A stretch of DNA of 64,000 bases, from assembly GCA_002441005.1 (NCBI GenBank), contig DJWO01000014.1, positions 310,001 through 374,000 of the forward strand. Reading direction: 5' to 3'. A program made the position numbers and the translations under genes. Below, in pieces: positions 32,368-39,846 of this stretch (the first letter of the stretch is position 1; every line of letters starts with the position of its first letter). The notes under the pieces are model-generated. The model did not search any database and was not told the DNA's origin. It saw nothing but the letters and a program-made list of their open reading frames with translations. This DNA is from Candidatus Aminicenantes bacterium UBA6228. Its GTDB lineage: Bacteria; Acidobacteriota; Aminicenantia; Aminicenantales; Saccharicenantaceae.

Positions 32368-33636
32368 ATGGGAACATCTAACGACAGATCAAAGGTGGAT
32401 GCGACCTTCCCGTTAAGGTTGAGAGCAGCCCGTTTGAAGGCCGGCCTTAGTCTCGAGGACCTGGCCTGCAAGCTCGGGGGAATAGTCAGCCGCCAGGCCA
32501 TTGCCAAGTATGAAAAGGGCCTGGCCGCCCCATCTCCCGAAGTCCTTGAACACCTCCTCCAGGTCCTCGAGATCCCGGCTCCACCTGAAGAGGTCACTTC
32601 TTTAAGTTGTTTCACAGATAATTTTAGAGCTCGAAATGTTTCTTATAAAAGAAAAAGTAATACTGCCAGGCAAGACCTCAACTTGAAAAAAACCGGGGCT
32701 GACAACCAGCTAGCTGAAGACAAAAAGCTGGAGTGGTTGGAACCGACTCGGGTTTATTTTTGCCTCAATAGACAGGACCTTCAGCCGGCCAACATTCAAA
32801 AGGATAAGGAAAAAGAATCATTTATCTTCCGCTGCGGTTTGAAGCTTAGCTCGAAACAACTTACTGCCCTGAGAGTCCAGATCGCAGAAAAGATGGAAAA
32901 ATATCTCCGTCTTGAATCGCTGCTTAAGGCAGAACTTAAGTTCACGGTTGGATTGAGCAATTCTTCCCTTGCCAACCCTGACCAAACTGAACAGGCTGCC
33001 GGGGAATTACGCCAGCTCTGGGATCTGGGAACTGGCCCGGTAGTCAATATTCTAACTTTTCTTGAAGACCGGGGAATAAAAATTTTTAGGTTAGCCGGTC
33101 CGGAAGGTTTTGAAAGCTGTTCTGGATTCTATCTTGACTCACCTTTTATTGCCGTCAATGACAACCTGCCGGTTGACCGGCTAAGATTTAAAACCTCAAC
33201 TGAGCTGGCTCAGATTTTATTTGGTTTCTCTGAAGATCCAGCGCAGTCGAAACTCTATAACCGCTGGGCGGCGGCTTTTTTAATGCCGGCCAGGAAGCTC
33301 GAAGAATATTTTTTGCCGGCTGGCCGGAAAATTGCCCTGAGTGAGCTGGCCGAAATAAAATTGCGCTATGGAATTTCTTTGCAGGCCATCATGTACCGGG
33401 CTTATGATCTTGGCCTGATAACCGAGCGGCGGTTAAGAGCCTTTAGAGAATTGCTCAATCAAAAAGGCTGGCTGACTAAAGAACCAGTGGCTTACCGGGG
33501 CGAAGAGTTCCCTCAGCGGTTTAAAAGACTGATTCATTATGCTATCTCCTCAGAAATTCTTGACCTTAAAACAGCCGCTTCTTTGGCCGAAACTACGCCG
33601 GAAGATTTGTGCCAGGAGATTGGAGACATTTTTTAA
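32368..33636 (+). CDS. XRE-HTH plus ImmA/IrrE-like domain protein lacking the zinc motif
   Basis: A 422-residue protein. An XRE helix-turn-helix covers residues about 12-70 (LRAARLKAGLSLEDLACKL). The C-terminal part follows the ImmA/IrrE (DUF955) plan: FYLDSPFIAVNDNLPVDRLRF, then the helix that normally carries HExxH, then NRWAAAFLMPARKLEEYF and LAEIKLRYGISLQAIMYRAYDLGLI. At the active site the expected HELGH is TELAQ (residues 278-282). The Glu remains but both zinc His are gone, so proteolysis is unlikely. Intact relatives cleave a repressor after stress or phage signals. This one may act as a plain regulator, sensing through the dead peptidase domain. It is followed by the ARPP-1-type gene. 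Confidence 0.82.
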   Translation: MGTSNDRSKVDATFPLRLRAARLKAGLSLEDLACKLGGIVSRQAIAKYEKGLAAPSPEVLEHLLQVLEIPAPPEEVTSLSCFTDNFRARNVSYKRKSNTARQDLNLKKTGADNQLAEDKKLEWLEPTRVYFCLNRQDLQPANIQKDKEKESFIFRCGLKLSSKQLTALRVQIAEKMEKYLRLESLLKAELKFTVGLSNSSLANPDQTEQAAGELRQLWDLGTGPVVNILTFLEDRGIKIFRLAGPEGFESCSGFYLDSPFIAVNDNLPVDRLRFKTSTELAQILFGFSEDPAQSKLYNRWAAAFLMPARKLEEYFLPAGRKIALSELAEIKLRYGISLQAIMYRAYDLGLITERRLRAFRELLNQKGWLTKEPVAYRGEEFPQRFKRLIHYAISSEILDLKTAASLAETTPEDLCQEIGDIF

Positions 33637-33786
33637 CCGGGCCGGGGCCCTGATTACCCTGGCTGTCAGGTTAGAGGGGAGTTGATGATGGGTTTTATTT
33701 TGAACATTCCGCCTTAGCGAAAGAGACAGGAACAGGGGAAATTGACTTAATTTATCAGGTCTTTTTTTGGAAAGAAGGAGTCTATT

Positions 33787-34863
33787 ATGCCAAAACTTAT
33801 TGATTCTTATCTTTTAGAAATGGAAATTGGCCAGCCCCAGACAGCTGGAGAGATAGCCGTTTTTCCACTTAAATCCAGCCGGAATCCTGGTCCTGAGTAT
33901 ATAACTTTAGCCGAGGCCCTGGCCAGCGGCCAATTAACGGTCACCGAGGTCAGCCACGGTGGATCTGTCCCGGAGTTAAAAGCGGTAAATCAAGGGGGAA
34001 AAGCGGTGCTGATGCTGGATGGCGAGGAACTGGTTGGGGCCAAACAAAACCGGGTCCTGAATACTACTATCTGGGTGGCGCCAGGAACCAGCCTGGTTAT
34101 TCCGGTTAGCTGCGTGGAAAGAAACCGCTGGTCCGGTCTTCATCATCCCGTAGAGAAATCAGACAATGTGATGGTTCATTCCATGCGGCTTAAAAAAGTT
34201 CAAAGTGTCAATAAGAACTTAGAAAAAAAGGCCGGCTTTAAAAGCGATCAGTCTGAAGTCTGGCGGGAACTGGATAGGGCTTGTTACTTACTTAACGTGG
34301 ATTCACCCACCGCTGCCATGAGAGATATTTATGAAAGGCGGAAGACTGAACTAGAAAACTACTTAAAGGCTTTCAGGCCCGTTCCCGGCCAGCAAGGCTT
34401 GCTGGTTTTTTGGGCTGGAAAACCTCTGGGCTGTGATTTCATTTCCAGAGAAGAAGCCCTGGCCAGTTTGTTTCAAAAGCTGCTTAAAAGCTACCTGCTC
34501 GAAGTCATAATGGTCAGTCAGGATAGAGGAACCGGAGACCAGGAAGGTAAAAGCCAGAAAGTTAAGGGTCCAGCCAGACAGAAACCAACTGTTCCTGGAA
34601 TAAAAAAAGCCAGAAACTTCCTGTCCAAAGCGGCTCAAGCCGAAGAGAAAAGATATAAAGCTACCGGTTCAGGTCAAGCCTGCCGCTATTGCCATCAGGA
34701 TTTAGCCGGGGCTTCGCTGGAAATAGACAATTTTATTCCCCATTTTGTTTTTTTAGCCACCGAAAAAGGTTCGCGGTTCAGAAATTACCGGAATAGAGAA
34801 AATTTCTCCGGATTAAGGGACAGGAAAGCCTTCCTTTCCAGAAGTGGAGATGACCTTAAATAA
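33787..34863 (+). CDS. ARPP-1-like domain protein with an HNH-like C-terminal tail
   Basis: A 358-residue protein. Residues 1-250 match what I know as the ARPP-1 domain: ITLAEALASGQLTVTEV, GKAVLMLDGEELVGAKQNR, TTIWVAPGTSLVIPVSCVE and RNRWSG. Its function is unknown. After a basic linker (about 250-300) comes ACRYCHQDLAGASLEIDNFIP, which looks like the first half of an HNH module (CxxC and DHFIP, here DNFIP). The second zinc pair CxxC expected downstream is absent, so the tail is degenerate or frameshifted near its end. It follows the HTH/IrrE-like gene by 150 bp with an AAGGAG site. Domain call is moderate; the HNH reading is tentative. Confidence 0.6.
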   Translation: MPKLIDSYLLEMEIGQPQTAGEIAVFPLKSSRNPGPEYITLAEALASGQLTVTEVSHGGSVPELKAVNQGGKAVLMLDGEELVGAKQNRVLNTTIWVAPGTSLVIPVSCVERNRWSGLHHPVEKSDNVMVHSMRLKKVQSVNKNLEKKAGFKSDQSEVWRELDRACYLLNVDSPTAAMRDIYERRKTELENYLKAFRPVPGQQGLLVFWAGKPLGCDFISREEALASLFQKLLKSYLLEVIMVSQDRGTGDQEGKSQKVKGPARQKPTVPGIKKARNFLSKAAQAEEKRYKATGSGQACRYCHQDLAGASLEIDNFIPHFVFLATEKGSRFRNYRNRENFSGLRDRKAFLSRSGDDLK

Positions 34864-35228
34864 GAACCTGAGAGACTGGCCGGATGTAAGCCGAAGCCTG
34901 GAAAGGCCGGGCCAATCGGCGAACTTTTCCTGCCTTGATGGGCCATCGCTTAGATCATTTCCGGCCAATGAACAGGCTCAAATTGCTTATTCTATTTTGT
35001 ATCTGATCAGCCTCAATCAGTTTTTCTATAGCAGCCGGTACCAGTCGAAAAGAAAAATTCACCTGATCAACTGACCTATCCGGGGAAAAAGGTCAGAGTG
35101 GAAAAGAGCCGGGTTCAGCCAAAAGTGAGTTAAAAAGGATAGGGAAACCTGGCAGAGACCTCTTAAAACACCTGGCTTCAGGGAAAGGAGTTGACAAGAG
35201 CTGATATTAGTCTTATTTAAATATTGTT
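34864..35228. other. Intergenic stretch after the ARPP-1-like gene
   Basis: These 365 bases have no confident gene. A 76-codon frame begins at 34844 inside the previous gene and runs to 35074. It lacks a good ribosome site and matches nothing I know; it could be the shifted remainder of the HNH-like tail. A possible promoter for the exported protein downstream is TTGACA (35191-35196), 17 bases, TATTTA (35214-35219). It would give an almost leaderless transcript from the ATG at 35229. Confidence 0.4.
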
Positions 35229-35534
35229 ATGAAGGGAAGAAGGCTAAAGGTCACTTCAATTGTGGTTATAGGGTTGCTTTTTATGTTATCAGCCTGGTTA
35301 GTTTTTGGCCAGGAGGTGGAAAAACAAGAAAAGTCAAGCGTGCCGTCCCAAACCACACCCCCCCAAACCCCGCCCCAGGAGGTTCAAAAACCAAAACTTG
35401 ACTATATGAGCACTTTTTTGTCACGTGACACTACACCTCTTGGCTTGAAGGAAGACCAGGAGATCCGCCAGCTTTTGAAGCAGTCGCGTTCAAAATGGAT
35501 GGTAAGAGCCGGGGTAAGAAATATCCTGAACTAA
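35229..35534 (+). CDS. Small exported protein of unknown function
   Basis: A 101-residue protein with a clear signal peptide (MKGRRLKVTSIVVIGLLFML, cleavage probably after VFG near residue 27). A Pro/Gln/Thr-rich linker follows (about 32-52), then a mostly helical C-terminal half with LKEDQEIRQLLKQSRSKW. It has no cysteines. It lies 65 bp upstream of the sensor kinase in the same direction, but the kinase has its own promoter. I do not recognise the family. Confidence 0.6.
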   Translation: MKGRRLKVTSIVVIGLLFMLSAWLVFGQEVEKQEKSSVPSQTTPPQTPPQEVQKPKLDYMSTFLSRDTTPLGLKEDQEIRQLLKQSRSKWMVRAGVRNILN

Positions 35535-35548
35535 ATTTTTTTGGATTC

Positions 35549-35577
35549 TTGATTCATTTTTTTGGATTTACTATATT
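35549..35577 (+). promoter_or_regulatory. Promoter of the kinase-regulator operon
   Basis: TTGATT (35549-35554), 17-base spacer, TATATT (35572-35577), 22 bases before the kinase ATG. Confidence 0.5.
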
Positions 35578-35599
35578 ATCCTTATAAGACAGCAGGTTC

Positions 35600-38449
35600 A
35601 TGAAGAGATCTTCTGGTTTTTATTTTTTCCTGTTAAGCGTGACTCTCCTGACTGTTCTTGGCTTCATCAATATCTCCCGCAAACTGGCCTGGAAAGAACC
35701 ATACGACGGAGTTATCTGGGCAGAGGGATCGAATGGCCTGATTGCTGAAAAAGTCTCCGAAAACAGCCCGGCCTATCTGTCGGGCATCAAGCCTGGCGAT
35801 ATTCTCTTCTCCATCAATAGCACTCCGATCAGGAACCGGATTGAATACGTTAAAATGCTCTGGGTGCTGGATCGCCTGGAACAAAAGGCACTCTATCAGA
35901 TAGGAAGAGAAGGGACCATCCTGGCTCCTTCGTTCTATTTAGAAAAAAAGGGAGTCAGCTCAAGCTATGTTTATCTGATGCTGCTCGGATTAACCACTCT
36001 GGCCATCAGCCTGATTGTTTTCATCAATTCCAGAAGGAAATTTTCCAGTCTCTATCTGTTTTTTTACCTGGTTTTGCTATCTCTATATTCATTCTATGTC
36101 TTTTCTCCAACTGGCCAGATGGATTCGCTTGACCAGATATTTTTCTGGCTGGATAAAATAGCCATTATTGCTTTCCCTCCTCTTCTTTTAAATTTCTTCT
36201 TTATCTTCCCCCAAAAAAAAGAGATCATTGCTCATCCCGGGGTTCTGGCCCTGTTCTATCTTCCCGGTTCTATCTTGCTTTTGGCTAATATCTGCCTGGT
36301 AGCCGTCTTTCAGTCAAAACTGGGTGACGCCCAGATACTGAATTACCAGAGAATTCTGGACAAGGGTGAGTTATTTCACCTGGCCACTTATAGCCTTATA
36401 GCCCTGTTCATGATCATTTACGATGCCATCAGTACCAGGAACCTTTATATCAAAAACCAGCTTAAGTGGATAGCTGGAGGCCTGGGGCTGGGAGCCTTGC
36501 CTTTTTCTATCTTTTATATTCTACCTTTCCTGCGAAATGCCCTGCCGTCATCAGCCGGCCAGCTCAGTGTACTTTTTCAGATTTTTGTGCCGGTCACTCT
36601 GGCTTATTCAATTTCCCGTTACCGGTTAATGGACTTTGAGGTTCTGGTTAAAAAGGGCTTGACTCTGATTATTTCCTTCACTCTGATCGCCCTGGTCTAT
36701 TTTCTGGTCAGCTCTCAAACTGAGTTGTTCTCAGAAAACAGGCTAAATGCCATTTTACTTGGTTTGCTGGCTATCATCCTGGGAGCAACTCTTTTCACTC
36801 CTCTATCAGAAATGGTTCAGACTCTGGTTGACCGGGTAATTTACAGGCGAAGTTATGAATACCGCCGGACTTTGCTGCTTATTTCGAGCCAGCTAAACCG
36901 GGAAAGAGATCTTAACCGCCTGGTCAGCTATCTGGTTGAAACTATATCGAAGGCGCTTTCCCTGAAAAGCCTGGGGCTTTTTCTGGCGCGAGAAGAGCGG
37001 CCAGACGAGTTTTACCTTCTTCGGGCGGCAGGGGAACCTTATCTGACTTTGCCTGTTGTGCAGTTAAGTCCGGCCGAAAGTCAGGAGCTACAAAAAACGG
37101 AGTTTATATCTTTCTTGCCTGGAACTGAAACGCCGGCTCTGGCTGGTATTTTTACTTCTCTTAAGGATAAAGGGTTCAATAACTTCTTGCCTCTCAAGCT
37201 GGAGAACAGAATAATTGGTTTTCTGGCTCTCGGGGATAAAATTGACGGTTCTTTTCTTTCGGGTGAAGACCGGGAACTTCTCCGGACAATTTCGCCTTCC
37301 GTTACTTTAGCCTTGGAAAATGCCTATCTCTATAACCAGGAAATTATCCGCTCCCAGGAACTGCAACGTCTTAAAGATTATAGCGATAACATTATCGAGA
37401 GCCTGACCGTGGGTGTGGCCGTCATTGATGAGAGTGGACTGGTCACCGGCTGGAACCGGGTCCTGGAACAGCAGTTTGGCCTGAGCCGTTCTCAGGCTTT
37501 AAACCGCCATCTATCTGAGGTTATTGGTTTAGAGAACTTCCAGGCTATTTTTCCTCCAGAAACCCAGGCAGAATACCAGCTGCTGAGCGAAATTACTCTG
37601 ACCACCGCCCCCGGCCAGAAAAAAATCTTTGATGTGGCCAGAACACCTTTGCTTGATAACCATTTCCGGGCCTATGGGACCATTATCGTTTTTGAAGATA
37701 TAACTGAGAAAATCGGGCTGCAGCAGCAAATGGTGACCTCCGAAAAACTGGCTTCTATTGGCCTGCTCTCGGCCGGCGTCGCTCATGAGATTAACACCCC
37801 GCTGACCGGTATTTCCAGCTATGTCCAGATACTTCAAAAAAAACTGACTGAAACTAACTATCTTCAGATCCTGAAAAAGATAGAAGATCAAACTGACCGG
37901 GTCAGCAAGATAGTCAAAAACCTGCTGAGCTTTTCCCGCAATCCCGCCGACCTGGCCTTCCACCGGATTGACCTCAAAGAGAGCCTCGAAGAAATTATTT
38001 CTCTCATTGACTACCGGCTAAAAAGCTTGAATATTAACCTTTCCCTGGACTTAAAGCCAGTCATCATTTACGCCCAGAGAGAAAGGCTCCAACAGGTTTT
38101 TATTAATATCATTCTTAATGCTCTGGATGCTATGCCGGGCGGCGGGCAGCTGACCATCCAGACCAGACAGCAGGAAGCCCGGGCCATAATCAAAATAACT
38201 GATACCGGCCTGGGCATCAAGCCTGAACATTTGCCCAGAATTTTTGACCCATTTTTTACCACCAAAGGAATAGGCAAAGGGACAGGCCTGGGTCTGTCCA
38301 TCAGCTTTGCCATTGTCAAAGAACACGAAGGGCAAATCCTGGTAGACAGCCAGGTTGGTCAGGGGACAACTTTTACCATCATTTTGCCGGCCAACCTGTC
38401 CGAAAAAAACTTAAGGCCAGCTAATCCAGGAGGAATTGGTCATGAATGA
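35600..38449 (+). CDS. Membrane sensor histidine kinase: PDZ-7TM-like-GAF-PAS-HisKA-HATPase
   Basis: A 949-residue kinase. One N-terminal membrane helix is followed by a periplasmic PDZ domain (about 35-100, SENSPAYLSGIKPGDILFSI). About eight further membrane helices cover 120-390. A GAF domain lies at about 425-575, and a PAS domain at about 590-705 (SLTVGVAVIDESGLVTGWN). The H box is LSAGVAHEINTPLTGISSYV, the N box INIILNALDAMPG, G1 DTGLGI and G2 GTGLGLS. The stop overlaps the NtrC-type regulator start by 14 bp, so they are a cognate pair. A PDZ on the outside suggests sensing of protein C termini or misfolded envelope proteins; that is inference. Confidence 0.9.
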   Translation: MKRSSGFYFFLLSVTLLTVLGFINISRKLAWKEPYDGVIWAEGSNGLIAEKVSENSPAYLSGIKPGDILFSINSTPIRNRIEYVKMLWVLDRLEQKALYQIGREGTILAPSFYLEKKGVSSSYVYLMLLGLTTLAISLIVFINSRRKFSSLYLFFYLVLLSLYSFYVFSPTGQMDSLDQIFFWLDKIAIIAFPPLLLNFFFIFPQKKEIIAHPGVLALFYLPGSILLLANICLVAVFQSKLGDAQILNYQRILDKGELFHLATYSLIALFMIIYDAISTRNLYIKNQLKWIAGGLGLGALPFSIFYILPFLRNALPSSAGQLSVLFQIFVPVTLAYSISRYRLMDFEVLVKKGLTLIISFTLIALVYFLVSSQTELFSENRLNAILLGLLAIILGATLFTPLSEMVQTLVDRVIYRRSYEYRRTLLLISSQLNRERDLNRLVSYLVETISKALSLKSLGLFLAREERPDEFYLLRAAGEPYLTLPVVQLSPAESQELQKTEFISFLPGTETPALAGIFTSLKDKGFNNFLPLKLENRIIGFLALGDKIDGSFLSGEDRELLRTISPSVTLALENAYLYNQEIIRSQELQRLKDYSDNIIESLTVGVAVIDESGLVTGWNRVLEQQFGLSRSQALNRHLSEVIGLENFQAIFPPETQAEYQLLSEITLTTAPGQKKIFDVARTPLLDNHFRAYGTIIVFEDITEKIGLQQQMVTSEKLASIGLLSAGVAHEINTPLTGISSYVQILQKKLTETNYLQILKKIEDQTDRVSKIVKNLLSFSRNPADLAFHRIDLKESLEEIISLIDYRLKSLNINLSLDLKPVIIYAQRERLQQVFINIILNALDAMPGGGQLTIQTRQQEARAIIKITDTGLGIKPEHLPRIFDPFFTTKGIGKGTGLGLSISFAIVKEHEGQILVDSQVGQGTTFTIILPANLSEKNLRPANPGGIGHE

Positions 38450-39827
38450 AAATACTAAAATCACAATTCATGTCATCGACGATGAGCCCATAATTCATGA
38501 TGTTCTGGGTCAGCTTCTTCAGTCTGAGGGCTACCAGGTCGAAATTTCTGCTTCCGGAGAAGAAGCCCTGCCCAAGCTTCAGCACCGGAAATTTGATCTG
38601 ACGCTTCTTGATCTGTTAATGCCAGGCCTCGATGGCCTGGAGGTCTTAAAGCAGATAAAAAGAATTGACCCGGAGGCCCTGGTGATAATCATCACCGCCT
38701 ATGCCTCAGTTGAATCAGCTTTAACTGCTATGAAAATGGGGGCCTATGATTATATCCAGAAGCCGTTCAAAAATGATGAACTCCTGATGACTATTTCCCG
38801 GGCTCTGGAACATCGCCGCTTGCAGCTCGAAAATATCAGGCTTCAGGATGAACTGAAAAAGAAATTTAGCTTTGAAAATATCATCGGTAAAAGCCGGCCG
38901 ATGCTAAACGTTTTTGAACTCATTAAGGCGGCTGCTCCGACCCGCTCGACCCTGCTAATTCAAGGGGAAAGTGGGACAGGGAAAGAGCTGGTAGCCAGAG
39001 CTATCCATACCAATTCAGACCGGGCTGGCCATCCGTTTGTCGTAGTTAACAGCGGATCGCTCCCGCCCGATCTTCTGGAAAGCCATCTTTTTGGTCATGT
39101 TAAGGGAGCTTTCACTGGAGCCGTGGTTGACAAGAAGGGGCTATTTGAAGCTGCCGACCGCGGAACAATATTCTTTGACGAAATCTCTTCTATCAGCCTT
39201 GAAACTCAGGTCAAGTTACTGCGGGTCATGCAGGACAGGGAGTTTATGCGCCTGGGCGGGACCAAAACCATCAGAGTTGATGTCAGAATTATTGCCGCCA
39301 CCAACACTGACCTGGAAGAACTGATCGAACAAAAGGCCTTTCGTAAGGATCTTTATTACCGGCTGAATGTCATCAAAATTGAACTGCCTCCGCTCCGGGC
39401 CAGAAAAGAAGACATTCCCCTTCTGGTCAGGCATTTCATAGACATCTATAAACAGGAAAATAATAAGGACATTGAAGGGGTCAGCGAAGAAGTGATGGAA
39501 ATCCTGATGGATTACGACTGGCCGGGAAATGTCCGCGAGCTGGAAAATGTGCTGGAGCGGGCGGTGGTTTTAAGCCGGTCAAAGATAATAACCAGAGAAG
39601 CCTTGCCAGCTTTTTTGACTGATGTTAGCCGGTCGGCTTTCAAGGAACTGGGAGAGGATAGTCTGAATTTAAGACAACGAACCCTTGACTATCAGAAACA
39701 GCTTATTTTAACCGCTCTGAAAAAATCAAATGGCATTCAGAAACAAGCAGCCAGCCTGCTCGGCTTAAAACCGACCACCCTGAATGAAATGATCAAGCGC
39801 CTGAAAATTGATATCGAATCAGCCTGA
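38436..39827 (+). CDS. NtrC-family sigma-54-dependent response regulator
   Basis: A 463-residue regulator. The receiver domain (about 8-125) has DD near residue 15, the phosphorylation Asp in LTLLDLLMPG and Lys in IQKPF. The AAA+ domain has Walker A GESGTGKELVARAIH, the sigma-54 contact loop GAFTGA, Walker B GTIFFDEISS and the arginine fingers near FRKDLYYRLNV. A Fis-type HTH lies at the end (KQAASLLGLKPTTLNEMIKRL). It activates sigma-54 promoters when phosphorylated by the kinase before it. Two sigma-54 promoters are visible in this window, at 57142 and 62516, and are possible targets. Confidence 0.95.
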   Translation: MVMNENTKITIHVIDDEPIIHDVLGQLLQSEGYQVEISASGEEALPKLQHRKFDLTLLDLLMPGLDGLEVLKQIKRIDPEALVIIITAYASVESALTAMKMGAYDYIQKPFKNDELLMTISRALEHRRLQLENIRLQDELKKKFSFENIIGKSRPMLNVFELIKAAAPTRSTLLIQGESGTGKELVARAIHTNSDRAGHPFVVVNSGSLPPDLLESHLFGHVKGAFTGAVVDKKGLFEAADRGTIFFDEISSISLETQVKLLRVMQDREFMRLGGTKTIRVDVRIIAATNTDLEELIEQKAFRKDLYYRLNVIKIELPPLRARKEDIPLLVRHFIDIYKQENNKDIEGVSEEVMEILMDYDWPGNVRELENVLERAVVLSRSKIITREALPAFLTDVSRSAFKELGEDSLNLRQRTLDYQKQLILTALKKSNGIQKQAASLLGLKPTTLNEMIKRLKIDIESA

Positions 39828-39846
39828 AAAACGGGCGGGACAATAT

